Virus record (IMG/VR): IMGVR_UViG_3300009164_000001
Coordinates: 19,557 to 83,556 of that record
DNA: 64,000 nucleotides
Source: a virus
Direction: 5' to 3' (one strand)
Part shown: one piece after another, positions 46,427 through 54,090 of the stretch
How positions within the stretch are numbered: position 1 is the stretch's first letter
Layout of the letters: every line of letters begins with the position of its first letter
The notes under the pieces: generated by a model
What the model was told of the DNA's origin: nothing
Seen by the model: the letters and a program-made list of their open reading frames with translations, nothing else
The model's database searches: none
Made by a program: the position numbers and the translations under genes

Positions 46427-49020
46427 CCTGCATTACCCCCAATTACAAGCTTACCTAAAGTGCTATCATAAATTAAAGCCCCTTTAACGTAAGCAGGTCG
46501 AGAACCTGTAGCGTATTGTTGAATGTTTACTCTAGCTCTTAAAATAGTATCTGTTATTGAAGTATTTCCAATTGTTGCTGTGTTAGATCCAGCACCTACT
46601 GCATTATAACCAATAACAATTTGATTATTTTGGCTATCTGCTAATGGGTAAGCATTTGCTCCAATAATTACAGATGTATTAAGAACTGTAGCTGCTGTTG
46701 CACCACCACTTATATACCTACCTGCTTGGTTTCCTATAACAACATTAGTTCCACCAGTAAGATTTGATAACAGGGCTTGAAATCCTATGGCTACATTTGA
46801 TATACCAGAAGTATTTGATGAACCTGCTTGCCACCCAAAAAATGCATTGTTACTTCCTGTAGAGTTTTGCCCAGTGTAAGCTCCGTAAAATGAATTGCTA
46901 CTTCCAGTTGCAGCGGCTCCTGAAAAATAACCCATATATACATTTTGTGTTGTAGTTACGCTAGATTGGCCAGCATATGTTCCAACAAATACGTTTTGCA
47001 CCCCTCTTGTTGTATTTATCCCTGCTTGATGCCCAACAAATACATTAGAAGTGCCTGAAGTATGAGATTGTCCAGCAAGAGATCCTATAAATGTATTCTG
47101 AGATCCCGAAGTATTTCTTTGGCCGGCACCTGTACCAAAGAATAAATTGTTATTTGAGGATGAGTTTCTAAATTCGTTAACTACTGTTCCACCATTAGTT
47201 TGCCATGACATTGATGCTGTAGAAGTATTAATCTGTTTAACAGATAATACAATTGTCCCATCAAAGTCAGTAGTTGGTACAATGTTTAAAGCTGTTGTTG
47301 CTGTTGCTTTTATGCCAAATCCTCCAGAGGCTGTTAATCCAGCTAATGATTCACCAGCATAGTTAATAGTAAAATTTCCTAGGGTTCTTCCTGTAACAGT
47401 TATAGTAATTTGATAAAAAAACCCATTAGTTGCAGTAAGAGCAGAAGTCAATGCAACTACACTACCTGTAGTATGAGTATATCCTGTTGCAAAAGAAGTT
47501 CCTGCCCAGTTAGTTCCCGATGCTGTTGTTGCAAGTTCAGAACCTAATGGAGCAGAGTCCATATTAACAGTGTTCCTGAAGTTCATCGTATCTCGGAACA
47601 TTGATGTACCATTGTCATCGAGCTTGAAGCCTGCGTCTGTTGTGGTGCCGATGAGGAAGTTACTTCCTGTATTTACATAACAAGCAGCTGTAGTACCTAT
47701 ATTAAAAATATTTGTATATGCTGAATTGTATACAGCAAATGCAGTTGCTGTTGAAAATCCTCTTATATATGAAACAGCACTTGCGTTGAATTTAATATAC
47801 CCACTACTATTAATTACAGCTGCATTAGCACTTGCTGATGGTGTTAAATTAAGCAGGTTGTCTCCACTACTAACAAGATTCAAACGTTTGTTTGTATTGT
47901 CCCAACTAAACGCTGTGTTATCTTGAGCTATCGTTGTTCCATTGCTGAATAGAACACTACCACTTGTTAAAGCTGGCAATGTAAACTTTGCATTCCATGT
48001 AGCAGCCGAAGCAATCCTTGAATCAGCTAAAGTACCTAGCCAAGTTAATGTATGAGTTGTCCCTGAAGAAACTATTGATACGTTTGCATCATTTACAAAT
48101 GTTTGGGCTGCTGCAGTTAAACTGTTTAATGCAGTCATCCCAGTTCCAGCCATAATACCTGACTGTTGAGTCACTGTTAAAATAGCTGATGGTGTTGCAG
48201 GATGTGGTGGTGTAGCGGCTTCCGCAAATATCTCAACGTGAATATTCGACACAGCCCACATTAATTCGTAGTAGTCCCCAGCTACAACGTCCAAGACATA
48301 GTTCCAAGCTGCTATTACTGGAGAGGCACTTGCCGATCCTGTTAACACAACCTTACCCGTAGTAGACGGAATGTCAACTCCGTTTTTTCTTAACCATATA
48401 TCGGCAGTCATATTTCCGCTTCCTCCATTCTTCTCTAGTTGTAAAGAGAATTGGATATTGTATATGCCTGTATTTGCAATAGTTATTCTAGTAGGATCTC
48501 CACTTCCATTATTAACTATTGTAATACCATCTGATAAGTCTGTGGTATTTAATTTAACTGCGTATGGGGTATTAATTGCAGCTGCTAATTGTGTAGTATT
48601 ATCTTGGAAAGCTCCGTAGTAACCAGTTGGGGTAGCCCCACCTCCAGTAGAATTTATTGTAACATTTCCAGTTCCTCCTACTGGAGAAATAGATATGTTA
48701 GAGCCAGCTATAATTTTAGTTACTCCTGAGTTTGTAATGGTTGTTAATCCATCTTTGTCTGTAGCTACTGTTATGCCGGTACCCCCTTGAAGGAGGGAGG
48801 TTAGATTTTTAAACCTAAATGATTTTACTTTACCAAGGGTTCCGTTCTGATCTATCACTTCTGCATAAGCTGTAAGGATTTGATTGTGTTCAATCTTCCC
48901 AACTGCTCTTGTAGTTCCTGCCATTATACCACCAGTCTCATCGATATCAATAAGTTGTCTAAGAGAGATATCAACTTTCTTAGTTGGCTTAGATTCTTCT
49001 ATGATGGTAAAGGTATCCAT
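46402..49020 (-). CDS. Large fiber/adhesin with C1q-like and YadA-like repeats
   Basis: This is an 872-residue protein. Residues ~1-90 form an attachment-like domain (SLRQLIDIDETGGIMAG.., LLQGGTGITVA). About 135-285 looks like a C1q/TNF-type jelly roll (NTGIYNIQFSLQLEKNG.., YYELMWAV). About 625-800 carries ~8 repeats of the form N-x-F-x-G-x-x-A-G at 15-25-residue spacing, as in YadA-type trimeric beta rolls, followed by a short C-terminal segment. It is probably the main receptor-binding appendage. It lies between the 76-residue gene and the lysis cassette. Confidence 0.7.
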   Translation of the reverse strand: MDTFTIIEESKPTKKVDISLRQLIDIDETGGIMAGTTRAVGKIEHNQILTAYAEVIDQNGTLGKVKSFRFKNLTSLLQGGTGITVATDKDGLTTITNSGVTKIIAGSNISISPVGGTGNVTINSTGGGATPTGYYGAFQDNTTQLAAAINTPYAVKLNTTDLSDGITIVNNGSGDPTRITIANTGIYNIQFSLQLEKNGGSGNMTADIWLRKNGVDIPSTTGKVVLTGSASASPVIAAWNYVLDVVAGDYYELMWAVSNIHVEIFAEAATPPHPATPSAILTVTQQSGIMAGTGMTALNSLTAAAQTFVNDANVSIVSSGTTHTLTWLGTLADSRIASAATWNAKFTLPALTSGSVLFSNGTTIAQDNTAFSWDNTNKRLNLVSSGDNLLNLTPSASANAAVINSSGYIKFNASAVSYIRGFSTATAFAVYNSAYTNIFNIGTTAACYVNTGSNFLIGTTTDAGFKLDDNGTSMFRDTMNFRNTVNMDSAPLGSELATTASGTNWAGTSFATGYTHTTGSVVALTSALTATNGFFYQITITVTGRTLGNFTINYAGESLAGLTASGGFGIKATATTALNIVPTTDFDGTIVLSVKQINTSTASMSWQTNGGTVVNEFRNSSSNNNLFFGTGAGQRNTSGSQNTFIGSLAGQSHTSGTSNVFVGHQAGINTTRGVQNVFVGTYAGQSSVTTTQNVYMGYFSGAAATGSSNSFYGAYTGQNSTGSNNAFFGWQAGSSNTSGISNVAIGFQALLSNLTGGTNVVIGNQAGRYISGGATAATVLNTSVIIGANAYPLADSQNNQIVIGYNAVGAGSNTATIGNTSITDTILRARVNIQQYATGSRPAYVKGALIYDSTLGKLVIGGNAGWEVVTSI

Positions 49021-49250
49021 TAGTTAAGTTTAGTTCTAGCTTGGATATACAAATGTGACTTCTCTTGTTCTGCAGCCATTACAGCCATTATCCCCCGTAG
49101 CTCTTCATATGTAAATTGAAGAACTAAGTCATCTTCAGCATTTAAGACTTGGATAACATTCTCATCAATATACACTACAGCTTGCTCGGCCTCCTCTTCT
49201 AATTTAGTAAAAGGAGGTTGATAAACCCCAGTCTTAAGGTAAGTTGGCAT
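49020..49250 (-). CDS. Small hypothetical late protein
   Basis: This is a 76-residue acidic protein (PPFTKLEEEAEQAVVYIDEN..). Its stop overlaps the fiber start by one base. A TATCTTTG promoter word lies 18 bases upstream, so it may head the fiber-lysis transcript. Function unknown. Confidence 0.55.
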   Translation of the reverse strand: MPTYLKTGVYQPPFTKLEEEAEQAVVYIDENVIQVLNAEDDLVLQFTYEELRGIMAVMAAEQEKSHLYIQARTKLN

Positions 49251-49268
49251 TTGTACTTAATTTGAAAT

Positions 49269-49276
49269 CAAAGATA
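49269..49276 (-). promoter_or_regulatory. TAnnTTTG promoter word
   Basis: The minus strand reads TATCTTTG, 18 bases before the ATG of the 76-residue gene. No TTTG at 19 bases upstream. Placed as expected for the fiber-lysis unit. Confidence 0.4.
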
Positions 49277-49552
49277 ATCAAATTCTTGGACATAGTTATC
49301 CCCTTGGAGTTTTTTGTGTTTAAAATTGACCTTCAGATTACTGCCGTCTTTAGCCTTCGGAGGAACATTTCTGTCAGCCTATAGTTTTAACCCTCCCCAG
49401 TATCCTATATCAATTCAATTTTTGCAACTATTGGGGACAACTTTCTTCAGCTATGTTACTGAAAATAGAACCCAACTTCTGACCCCCTACTTTGGTTACC
49501 TCAGGGGTGATCGTATTGGCTTACGGTTGCAGATGCAAATATAATAAGTTTG
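49277..49552. other. Gene-poor gap with possible minus-strand RNA
   Basis: About 276 bases with no convincing gene. The minus strand has TATATTTG at 49543-49536, the -7 promoter word, then a hairpin CCCCT..AGGGG and several C/G-rich tracts before the promoter word at 49269. A short RNA is possible. The plus-strand frame 49314-49544 has no start signal or protein-like composition. Confidence 0.3.
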
Positions 49553-49687
49553 TTACCCTTGTCCTACTGAAACTTTCCGATACAACTTGGAAGTTTTCAA
49601 CTTAGACGACTTTTTTTTACCGTGAATTCCAGGACGTTTTCTCTTTGGTTTTGGATTAAAGTTTGATGTAGTTGCTACTTTTGCCAT
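49553..49687 (-). CDS. Very basic 44-residue protein
   Basis: The frame reads MAKVATTSNFNPKPKRKRPG, then IHGKKKSSKLKTSKLYRKVS, ending VGQG. The KRKRPGIH-KK..SKLKTSK pattern resembles tiny basic proteins I recall from other crAss-like phages. It may bind DNA or be packaged. It starts 5 bases after the stop of the 51-residue gene. Confidence 0.65.
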   Translation of the reverse strand: MAKVATTSNFNPKPKRKRPGIHGKKKSSKLKTSKLYRKVSVGQG

Positions 49688-49692
49688 TGCTC

Positions 49693-49848
49693 TTAATGCT
49701 TTTCTAATGTGATTCTAAATGATGTGTTGTACAAATATATGCTTAAGTACAATTCCCACCACAATTTACTTTCTGGTCTTACAAATTTGAAGTCCACCCC
49801 AATTCTTTGGGTAAGCTTCATCTTTCTTTTGGTTACTCTAAATTTCAT
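49693..49848 (-). CDS. Small hypothetical protein (51 residues)
   Basis: The frame starts ATG at 49848, preceded by an A-rich AAAAGAAAG. It reads MKFRVTKRKMKLTQRIGVDF, then KFVRPESKLWWELYLSIY, ending in EKH. It is basic with an aromatic middle. It lies in tandem between two other tiny frames with gaps of 5 and 16 bases, which supports a real gene. Confidence 0.5.
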   Translation of the reverse strand: MKFRVTKRKMKLTQRIGVDFKFVRPESKLWWELYLSIYLYNTSFRITLEKH

Positions 49849-49864
49849 CTTTCTTTTATTTTAG

Positions 49865-50017
49865 TTAGCTGCCACAGTATAGACAATCCTCATTATCGTC
49901 GTCATAATACCCACTGATGATTTTTTCCATCTCGGCATTAATTTGATTGTCATCCCAATCGGGGTTCTTCATCTTAACTTGGACTCTTAAAAATTGGTAT
50001 TGTTCTAGACTGTGCAT
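49865..50017 (-). CDS. Small acidic protein (50 residues)
   Basis: The frame reads MHSLEQYQFLRVQVKMKNPD, then WDDNQINAEMEKIISGYYDD, ending DNEDCLYCGS. It is helical with an acidic end and a C-terminal CxxC. It is the first minus-strand gene after the divergent region, and TATATTTG lies 5 bases before its ATG. Function unknown. Confidence 0.55.
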   Translation of the reverse strand: MHSLEQYQFLRVQVKMKNPDWDDNQINAEMEKIISGYYDDDNEDCLYCGS

Positions 50018-50502
50018 GGTGACAAATATACATAGAAAATTGTTACCACACTATAGTAAGTAATGTCCGTTATAACTCCTAAGATTAGTTAGTTTTATAC
50101 CCTGTATGATACTTTAATGTGGTTTTTGCATATTGCAATACCTCGACGGGTACGAATTCTATGTGGAAAATATTCTCCAAAATTAGCCTTTTAGTGGAAA
50201 ATAATCCTCAATTCCTTTGCCAAACTCCGTAATAAAATGCTGCCAAACTCGGAAGTCTGCCGAATTACCTTGTATGATTTAACATGCATTAACATATAAT
50301 TTTGGGATAATGACTGATATAGCATGCAAAAGCATATAGTCGGAGTCGACAAGATGGTGAGTGTTACTCTCCAACTGAAAAAAATTTTATGGGGAAAAAT
50401 TTTAGGGGAAATTTTGTGAGAGTGGTGTCCTACAGAATCAAAGACCCCCCTAAGCATCGACGGGACAAGGTGTCCCCGTATATAACCTAATATTTCATTG
50501 CC
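50018..50502. other. Divergent control region with two pairs of direct repeats; candidate origin
   Basis: This 485-base gene-free tract lies between the late and early blocks. It holds TGCCAAACTCCG/TGCCAAACTCGG (50218-50229, 50241-50252) and CATGCATTAACATATA/CATGCAAAAGCATATA (50283-50298, 50323-50338, 13 of 16 identical, exactly 40 bases apart). It also has GGGGAAA direct repeats at about 50391-50411, a GGGACA-AGG-TGTCCC hairpin at about 50462-50476, TATATTTG (minus, 50023-50030) and TAATTTTG (plus, 50297-50304). Iteron-like repeats suggest an origin and/or regulator sites. Confidence 0.45.
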
Positions 50503-50685
50503 ATGAAAGCAAAATTGATTTACGTGTCCAACTTAGGACAAGACAAGAACGGTGTAGATATGATGTGGGGTAGAACCTCTGAGTACATTGACTCAGCTGG
50601 TGTGTTCCATGCAGGTGCATTGGTAACGTGCTACAACTCAGACTTGTGGGACCGTTTCGTGGTGGGACTGGAGGTGCAGCTATAG
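50503..50685 (+). CDS. Small hypothetical early protein
   Basis: This is a 60-residue protein reading MKAKLIYVSNLGQDKNGVDM and ending DRFVVGLEVQL. It is the first plus-strand gene. The start follows an AT-rich leader with a GGGACA/TGTCCC hairpin. A compact alpha-beta fold is possible. No family recognised. Confidence 0.5.
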   Translation: MKAKLIYVSNLGQDKNGVDMMWGRTSEYIDSAGVFHAGALVTCYNSDLWDRFVVGLEVQL

Positions 50686-50920
50686 GCTGCCCTTCGGGGA
50701 TGATCGGAGAGCCTGAGAACAATCACGAAGTTGTAATATGACAGTCTACTTTATTGAGGTAGGCTTACAGAAATTCTCATAATTCCATACAGGGTAATTC
50801 CCCAAGGTGGTGAGGTCTAAGTTACAACTAAGTGATTGCCCACCAGCGTCTTCACCATCCAATCAATGGCTATTGACTAATGCCTACAAATTAGTCTATC
50901 AAATTATATAACACAATGTC
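50686..50920 (+). other. Structured gene-free tract A
   Basis: These 235 bases have no convincing frame. Visible hairpins: CTAC..GTAG (~50741-50757), GGG-TAATT-CCC (~50810), a GGTGAGGTC..GTCTTCACC stem of about 8 pairs (~50810-50865), and a perfect 7-pair hairpin GACTAAT..ATTAGTC at 50875-50896 with an 8-base loop. A leader or small RNA between the first two early genes is likely. Confidence 0.35.
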
Positions 50921-51097
50921 ATGAAATACTTTCTATTGACTATCATCATCATTGCTATGCTTGACAGCTTTGCATTGTTGTATTTTACTGTGGTATTACT
51001 CAATCCATCAGTGTATGTAATTACATTCGTATCGTTTGTTTCTGCATTCACAGTATGGTTATTAATATTTCACATCAAAGAATTAAGAACTAAATAA
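50921..51097 (+). CDS. Small membrane protein (58 residues)
   Basis: The frame reads MKYFLLTIIIIAMLDSFALL, then YFTVVLLNPSVYVITFVS, and ends HIKELRTK. Two membrane segments and a short basic tail facing inside. It is typical of small early phage membrane proteins that alter the host envelope. No family recognised. Confidence 0.6.
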   Translation: MKYFLLTIIIIAMLDSFALLYFTVVLLNPSVYVITFVSFVSAFTVWLLIFHIKELRTK

Positions 51098-51515
51098 AAC
51101 ATTAACCAACAGCATTGAGGTCTGATTTATCTACATAAGTCTTTCGACTGATATGTTGTTGGTTTGTATTAATGCATCATTCCAACTTCACAAGGGTTGG
51201 CAGTTAATAGTATCACCATACCTCAGGTTGCTAGAAAAGAACCAAACTAGCAGGGCAAGAAAGTTGGGACTATTAACTGAATGCAGAGTGGTACAACATT
51301 GCAGTATTTATCTCGAATCCTCAAGAAAAGTTATAGTAGAGATAATTATTCGTGCACAGAATAGACTGTTATAAGAACGGAATAAACCATCATGAAGGGT
51401 TTGTCTGCTGCAATGTTATTTAATTTTACAATAGAAAGGACGTGATATTCGTCGTATTCCTAGGCATGAAGACAAACTGCCTTATATATTGTAATCAATT
51501 AACCTATAAATAATC
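51098..51515 (+). other. Structured gene-free tract B with possible pseudoknot
   Basis: These 418 bases are rich in complementary segments. A 12-pair stem lies at 51104-51115/51153-51164, enclosing AGTC-TTTC-GACT (51138-51149). CCAACTT/AAGTTGG (51182-51188/51261-51267) crosses a perfect 11-pair stem CAGTTAATAGT/ACTATTAACTG (51201-51211/51269-51279), an H-type pseudoknot pattern. A 9-pair stem 51398-51406/51470-51478 encloses GACG..CGTC (51439-51453) just before the lipoprotein gene. The plus frame 51153-51374 lacks protein-like features. Confidence 0.4.
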
Positions 51516-51728
51516 ATGAAAAAATCAACTGCTTATGTGCTGCTTTACTTTGCAGCAATCTTATCGATAGCTATGCTATCATCATGTAATGCACATTCTA
51601 TTGCCACTAGAGATAACAAGACTAATCCTTGTTTCTATGATGATGGTAGTGGTACAATAAAACCTAAGAACTCAACATACAGAGTTACAGAACGTTACAA
51701 CTTTGCTAATCCATTAAAACAAGATTAA
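51516..51728 (+). CDS. Small lipoprotein
   Basis: This is a 70-residue protein with an N-terminal apolar segment and a lipobox LSSC at about 21-24, followed by a short polar domain with DDGSGTIKPKN. It would be lipidated and anchored on the outer or inner membrane. Early phage lipoproteins often block superinfection; that is inference. It heads a group of four tightly spaced genes. Confidence 0.65.
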   Translation: MKKSTAYVLLYFAAILSIAMLSSCNAHSIATRDNKTNPCFYDDGSGTIKPKNSTYRVTERYNFANPLKQD

Positions 51729-51730
51729 TC

Positions 51731-51943
51731 ATGAGACGACAATTCAAACAAGTTATCCGTGGTACAGCAGAATTAGCTGTTGTATTCACAATGATCTTTG
51801 TAGTTCCAGCATTACTTGCTGCGTTAGTAAACTTTAATATTGATGTGTACTTCAGTTGTGTACATCATGCAGCTTATGATGCAGTAATGTCTATCATTGG
51901 AATTATCTTCTGTTTAGTGTATACATCAATGTATCAAGACTAA
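51731..51943 (+). CDS. Small membrane protein
   Basis: This is a 70-residue protein with two apolar helices (about 14-34 and 48-66) and a basic N terminus (MRRQFKQVIRG). Two bases separate it from the lipoprotein stop, and its stop overlaps the next start (TAATG). Probably acts with the neighbouring envelope genes. Confidence 0.6.
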   Translation: MRRQFKQVIRGTAELAVVFTMIFVVPALLAALVNFNIDVYFSCVHHAAYDAVMSIIGIIFCLVYTSMYQD

Positions 51944-52128
51944 TGAAGAAGTTTAAGTATCACATTCAACTCCATTGGTATTGGGAGGATAGAATATTTA
52001 TATTCATTCCTACCATTGCCTTTGGTGCTTGTTTACCAGAATATGATGATTCATATTGGCTGGCATTCATGTTTGGGCCTATGAGACTAGGCTTCAAACT
52101 AGTAGATAATAATATAACACAAGAATAA
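51943..52128 (+). CDS. Small hypothetical protein, aromatic-rich
   Basis: This is a 61-residue protein (MKKFKYHIQLHWYWEDRIFI..), rich in Trp, Tyr and Phe, with a weak apolar segment at about 18-35. It is coupled to the preceding membrane gene by TAATG. Possibly a peripheral membrane protein; unknown. Confidence 0.55.
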   Translation: MKKFKYHIQLHWYWEDRIFIFIPTIAFGACLPEYDDSYWLAFMFGPMRLGFKLVDNNITQE

Positions 52129-52130
52129 TT

Positions 52131-52352
52131 ATGGCAGAATTATCAATCAACAAACTCGATGATGGTATCACTGAACTCATAGTAAAATTTGAGGACAGAA
52201 GAGATAAGCCTTGGTTACCAAAAGACAGAGTTCATTTACCTCATTTTGTTAAAGATGAGGAAGGTAAACTGCTTGAAAGAGTTAAAGAAAGAGGAGTAAA
52301 CATTGCTCCTTGCACGTTTTCATTTAAGTATAAATTATGCATAAAGTCGTAA
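52131..52352 (+). CDS. Small hypothetical protein
   Basis: This is a 73-residue charged protein (MAELSINKLDDGITELIVKF..), beta then helical. Its end overlaps the next frame by 16 bases. No motif recognised. Confidence 0.5.
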   Translation: MAELSINKLDDGITELIVKFEDRRDKPWLPKDRVHLPHFVKDEEGKLLERVKERGVNIAPCTFSFKYKLCIKS

Positions 52353-52498
52353 GATATTATGCACACAGTGATGTTCAACGTAACATCATTGACAAAGAAG
52401 ATGTAATTACCATTGATGGTAAAAAGTATCTTAGAGGTGATGTACAACTCATCGAAAGACCTCTCATTAGAGTAGAGTTTCATTTAATGGAACTATAA
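52337..52498 (+). CDS. Small hypothetical protein (53 residues)
   Basis: The frame starts ATG at 52337 inside the end of the previous gene. It reads MHKVVRYYAHSDVQRNIIDK and continues to EFHLMEL. The DKEDVITIDGKKYLRGDVQLI segment looks like a small beta-rich fold. The overlap and reading-frame quality support it as a gene. Confidence 0.5.
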   Translation: MHKVVRYYAHSDVQRNIIDKEDVITIDGKKYLRGDVQLIERPLIRVEFHLMEL

Positions 52499-52569
52499 CA
52501 AAATCACCTAAGCAAGTGTTGAAACTGCTTTCAAATTTGGATTTAATCATAAATCAACATATAAAAATC

Positions 52570-53175
52570 ATGAGTAACACTCTAAACAGCGGTTCATTGG
52601 CAGGTTTGTCAATGAATAGCACCTTGTTAGTCCAAGCTAGGAAAGTGAATGGACAAAAATTGCAGTTGGAATTTGCTGAGGTTCTTCAAAAAGAATCTAA
52701 TCAGTCAGTTAATCCACTTGCTATGTTTAATGCAGGTGATGACCGTTTCTCTCAAACAGGAGGAGCTCGTCGTGCTTGGTTAACAGTAGAAGCGAAAGCT
52801 GCTACGACATTGTTAGGCATTGACTTGTCTGATAACAATGATGCTTGGACTATTGATGCAATGGGACGTGAAGTTCTTCCATTGAATGTTCTTAACCCAG
52901 TAGCTATTGTTAATGGGGAAGAAATTCCATTGAAGGTAGAAGTTGCAGAGACTACTCAGCCTACTGAGTATCAGTTGAACAACATCGAAACCTCTGCTAA
53001 ACGTAGAGGTAAAGATGGTGCTTATTGCACACATCAAGGTCTGTATATCTTTGCTAACACACGTATGGCTTTCCACAAAGCTAATCACGTATTCTTAGCA
53101 ATGGATGCAGTCGAGACAAAGACTACAGGTATACCAGCTGGTATCTCTGCAGCAACAGGAGAAATCTTTAACTAA
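52570..53175 (+). CDS. Early protein of unknown function, probably highly expressed
   Basis: This is a 201-residue protein from ATG at 52570 (MSNTLNSGSLAGLSMNSTLL); a GTG 18 codons upstream is open but unlikely. It has an alpha-beta pattern with a basic KRRGKDGAY segment around 150 and a low-charge C terminus (GIPAGISAATGEIFN). It is followed by two strong terminators, implying abundant expression. A single-stranded DNA binding role was considered but no motif supports it. Confidence 0.55.
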   Translation: MSNTLNSGSLAGLSMNSTLLVQARKVNGQKLQLEFAEVLQKESNQSVNPLAMFNAGDDRFSQTGGARRAWLTVEAKAATTLLGIDLSDNNDAWTIDAMGREVLPLNVLNPVAIVNGEEIPLKVEVAETTQPTEYQLNNIETSAKRRGKDGAYCTHQGLYIFANTRMAFHKANHVFLAMDAVETKTTGIPAGISAATGEIFN

Positions 53176-53219
53176 TTTTTCGATTTGATTAGTATAAAAG
53201 ATCGCTGTTAAACAAAAAG

Positions 53220-53249
53220 TGCCTAGGGGAGAAATCTCTTAGGCATTTT
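53220..53249 (+). terminator. Rho-independent terminator with GAAA tetraloop
   Basis: TGCCTAGGGGA-GAAA-TCTCTTAGGCA forms 11 pairs (two G-U) capped by a GNRA tetraloop, followed by TTTT. It lies 44 bases after the stop of the 201-residue gene. Confidence 0.75.
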
Positions 53250-53319
53250 AATGTACCATTCTTAGTTCCCAAGGCTAAGCAGTAACTACTGAGTACAGAG
53301 GGTTAGGTTAATGATTAGG

Positions 53320-53377
53320 CAAGTAGTACCATAGGAGAGTTGGCAATGCTCTCTTATGGCTACTGACTTGTTTTTTT
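53320..53377 (+). terminator. Strong Rho-independent terminator
   Basis: CCATAGGAGAG with CTCTCTTATGG forms 11 pairs (one G-U) with a 9-base loop. Outer pairs CAAGTAG/CTAC..CTTG lengthen the stem, and seven Ts follow at 53371-53377. The 70 bases between this and the previous terminator could be a small RNA. Confidence 0.8.
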
Positions 53378-53425
53378 ATAGCAAAGATTTAATTACTAAT
53401 AAACACAATTTAAAACCAAACAATT

Positions 53426-53809
53426 ATGAAGAAAATCGTTTTTGCATTTATGTTGCTTGCTAATGTAGCAATTGCACAACCATCAGTAATTCACGGAGTT
53501 TCATTACAAACTGCTGAACTTAATGAACAAATTGATGGAGAATACACATGGAATAAAAGAATTCCTATGGATTTTGTTGTTATCATGCACAGAGACACAA
53601 TCATTATGAATTATCCTTATCAAGTTAAAACTTACTTAACTAGCGATTATAAAGAAATTGATGATGATACAGATGGATGGAAAGCAATAGATGAATCTGG
53701 TAACAATTGCTGGATATATTTAATAAGTTTTTTAGATGCAACATTCTTACGAATAGAATATGCAGATCGTGCATATTACGTAGAGCTTCAAGAGTATGAT
53801 TTAGAGTAA
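53426..53809 (+). CDS. Exported small protein
   Basis: This is a 127-residue protein with a signal peptide MKKIVFAFMLLANVAIAQP (cleavage likely after AIA). The mature part is beta-rich and acidic, with no Cys lipobox. It lies between the double terminator and the structured tract. A periplasmic early protein; function unknown. Confidence 0.6.
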   Translation: MKKIVFAFMLLANVAIAQPSVIHGVSLQTAELNEQIDGEYTWNKRIPMDFVVIMHRDTIIMNYPYQVKTYLTSDYKEIDDDTDGWKAIDESGNNCWIYLISFLDATFLRIEYADRAYYVELQEYDLE

Positions 53810-54090
53810 TAGATAGCGTTAGGTAGAAATACCTGATGCTGTTTGTATTATCTTGCAAGATAATAATCACGACAATAGCTCCGTTGATCAGGAGATCGTA
53901 AAACACAGTAACTCCTCTGATTTATCATGAAACTGTTCTCATCGTATAGGAGATAGAGTTAGCCTACTCGACGTCGTTTAAAAAGGCAAAACTATTAGTA
54001 AACTTTAGTACCCGTTCTGAGGACGTAGGGCTAAGTAAGATACAATTCCGTCATGCAGGGAGTAGAATGCTAAAGAGCTAATAGTAAAAT
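53810..54090 (+). other. Structured gene-free tract C
   Basis: These 281 bases have no convincing frame. They begin with AGGTA-GAAA-TACCT (53821-53834), a perfect stem with a GNRA loop, then a perfect 20-base palindrome TATTATCTTGCAAGATAATA (53846-53865). Next come CTCC..GGAG (~53880) and TAACTC..GAGTTA (~53908-53960), and CGACGTCG (~53969). Part of a structured RNA or a protein-binding dyad. Confidence 0.35.

Noticed and set aside
46600-47130. CRISPR-like or DNA tandem repeats
   Set aside because: The repetition is at protein level (adhesin repeats); the DNA copies differ in length and sequence, with no spacers.
49314-49544. Plus-strand frame of 76 codons
   Set aside because: Antisense to the gap between late units, poor composition and no start signal.
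51153-51374. Plus-strand frame of 73 codons
   Set aside because: No ribosome site and no protein-like composition; it lies across strong complementary segments better explained as structured RNA.
52570-53175. Single-stranded DNA-binding protein
   Set aside because: Size and early position fit, but no OB-fold motif or acidic tail is seen.
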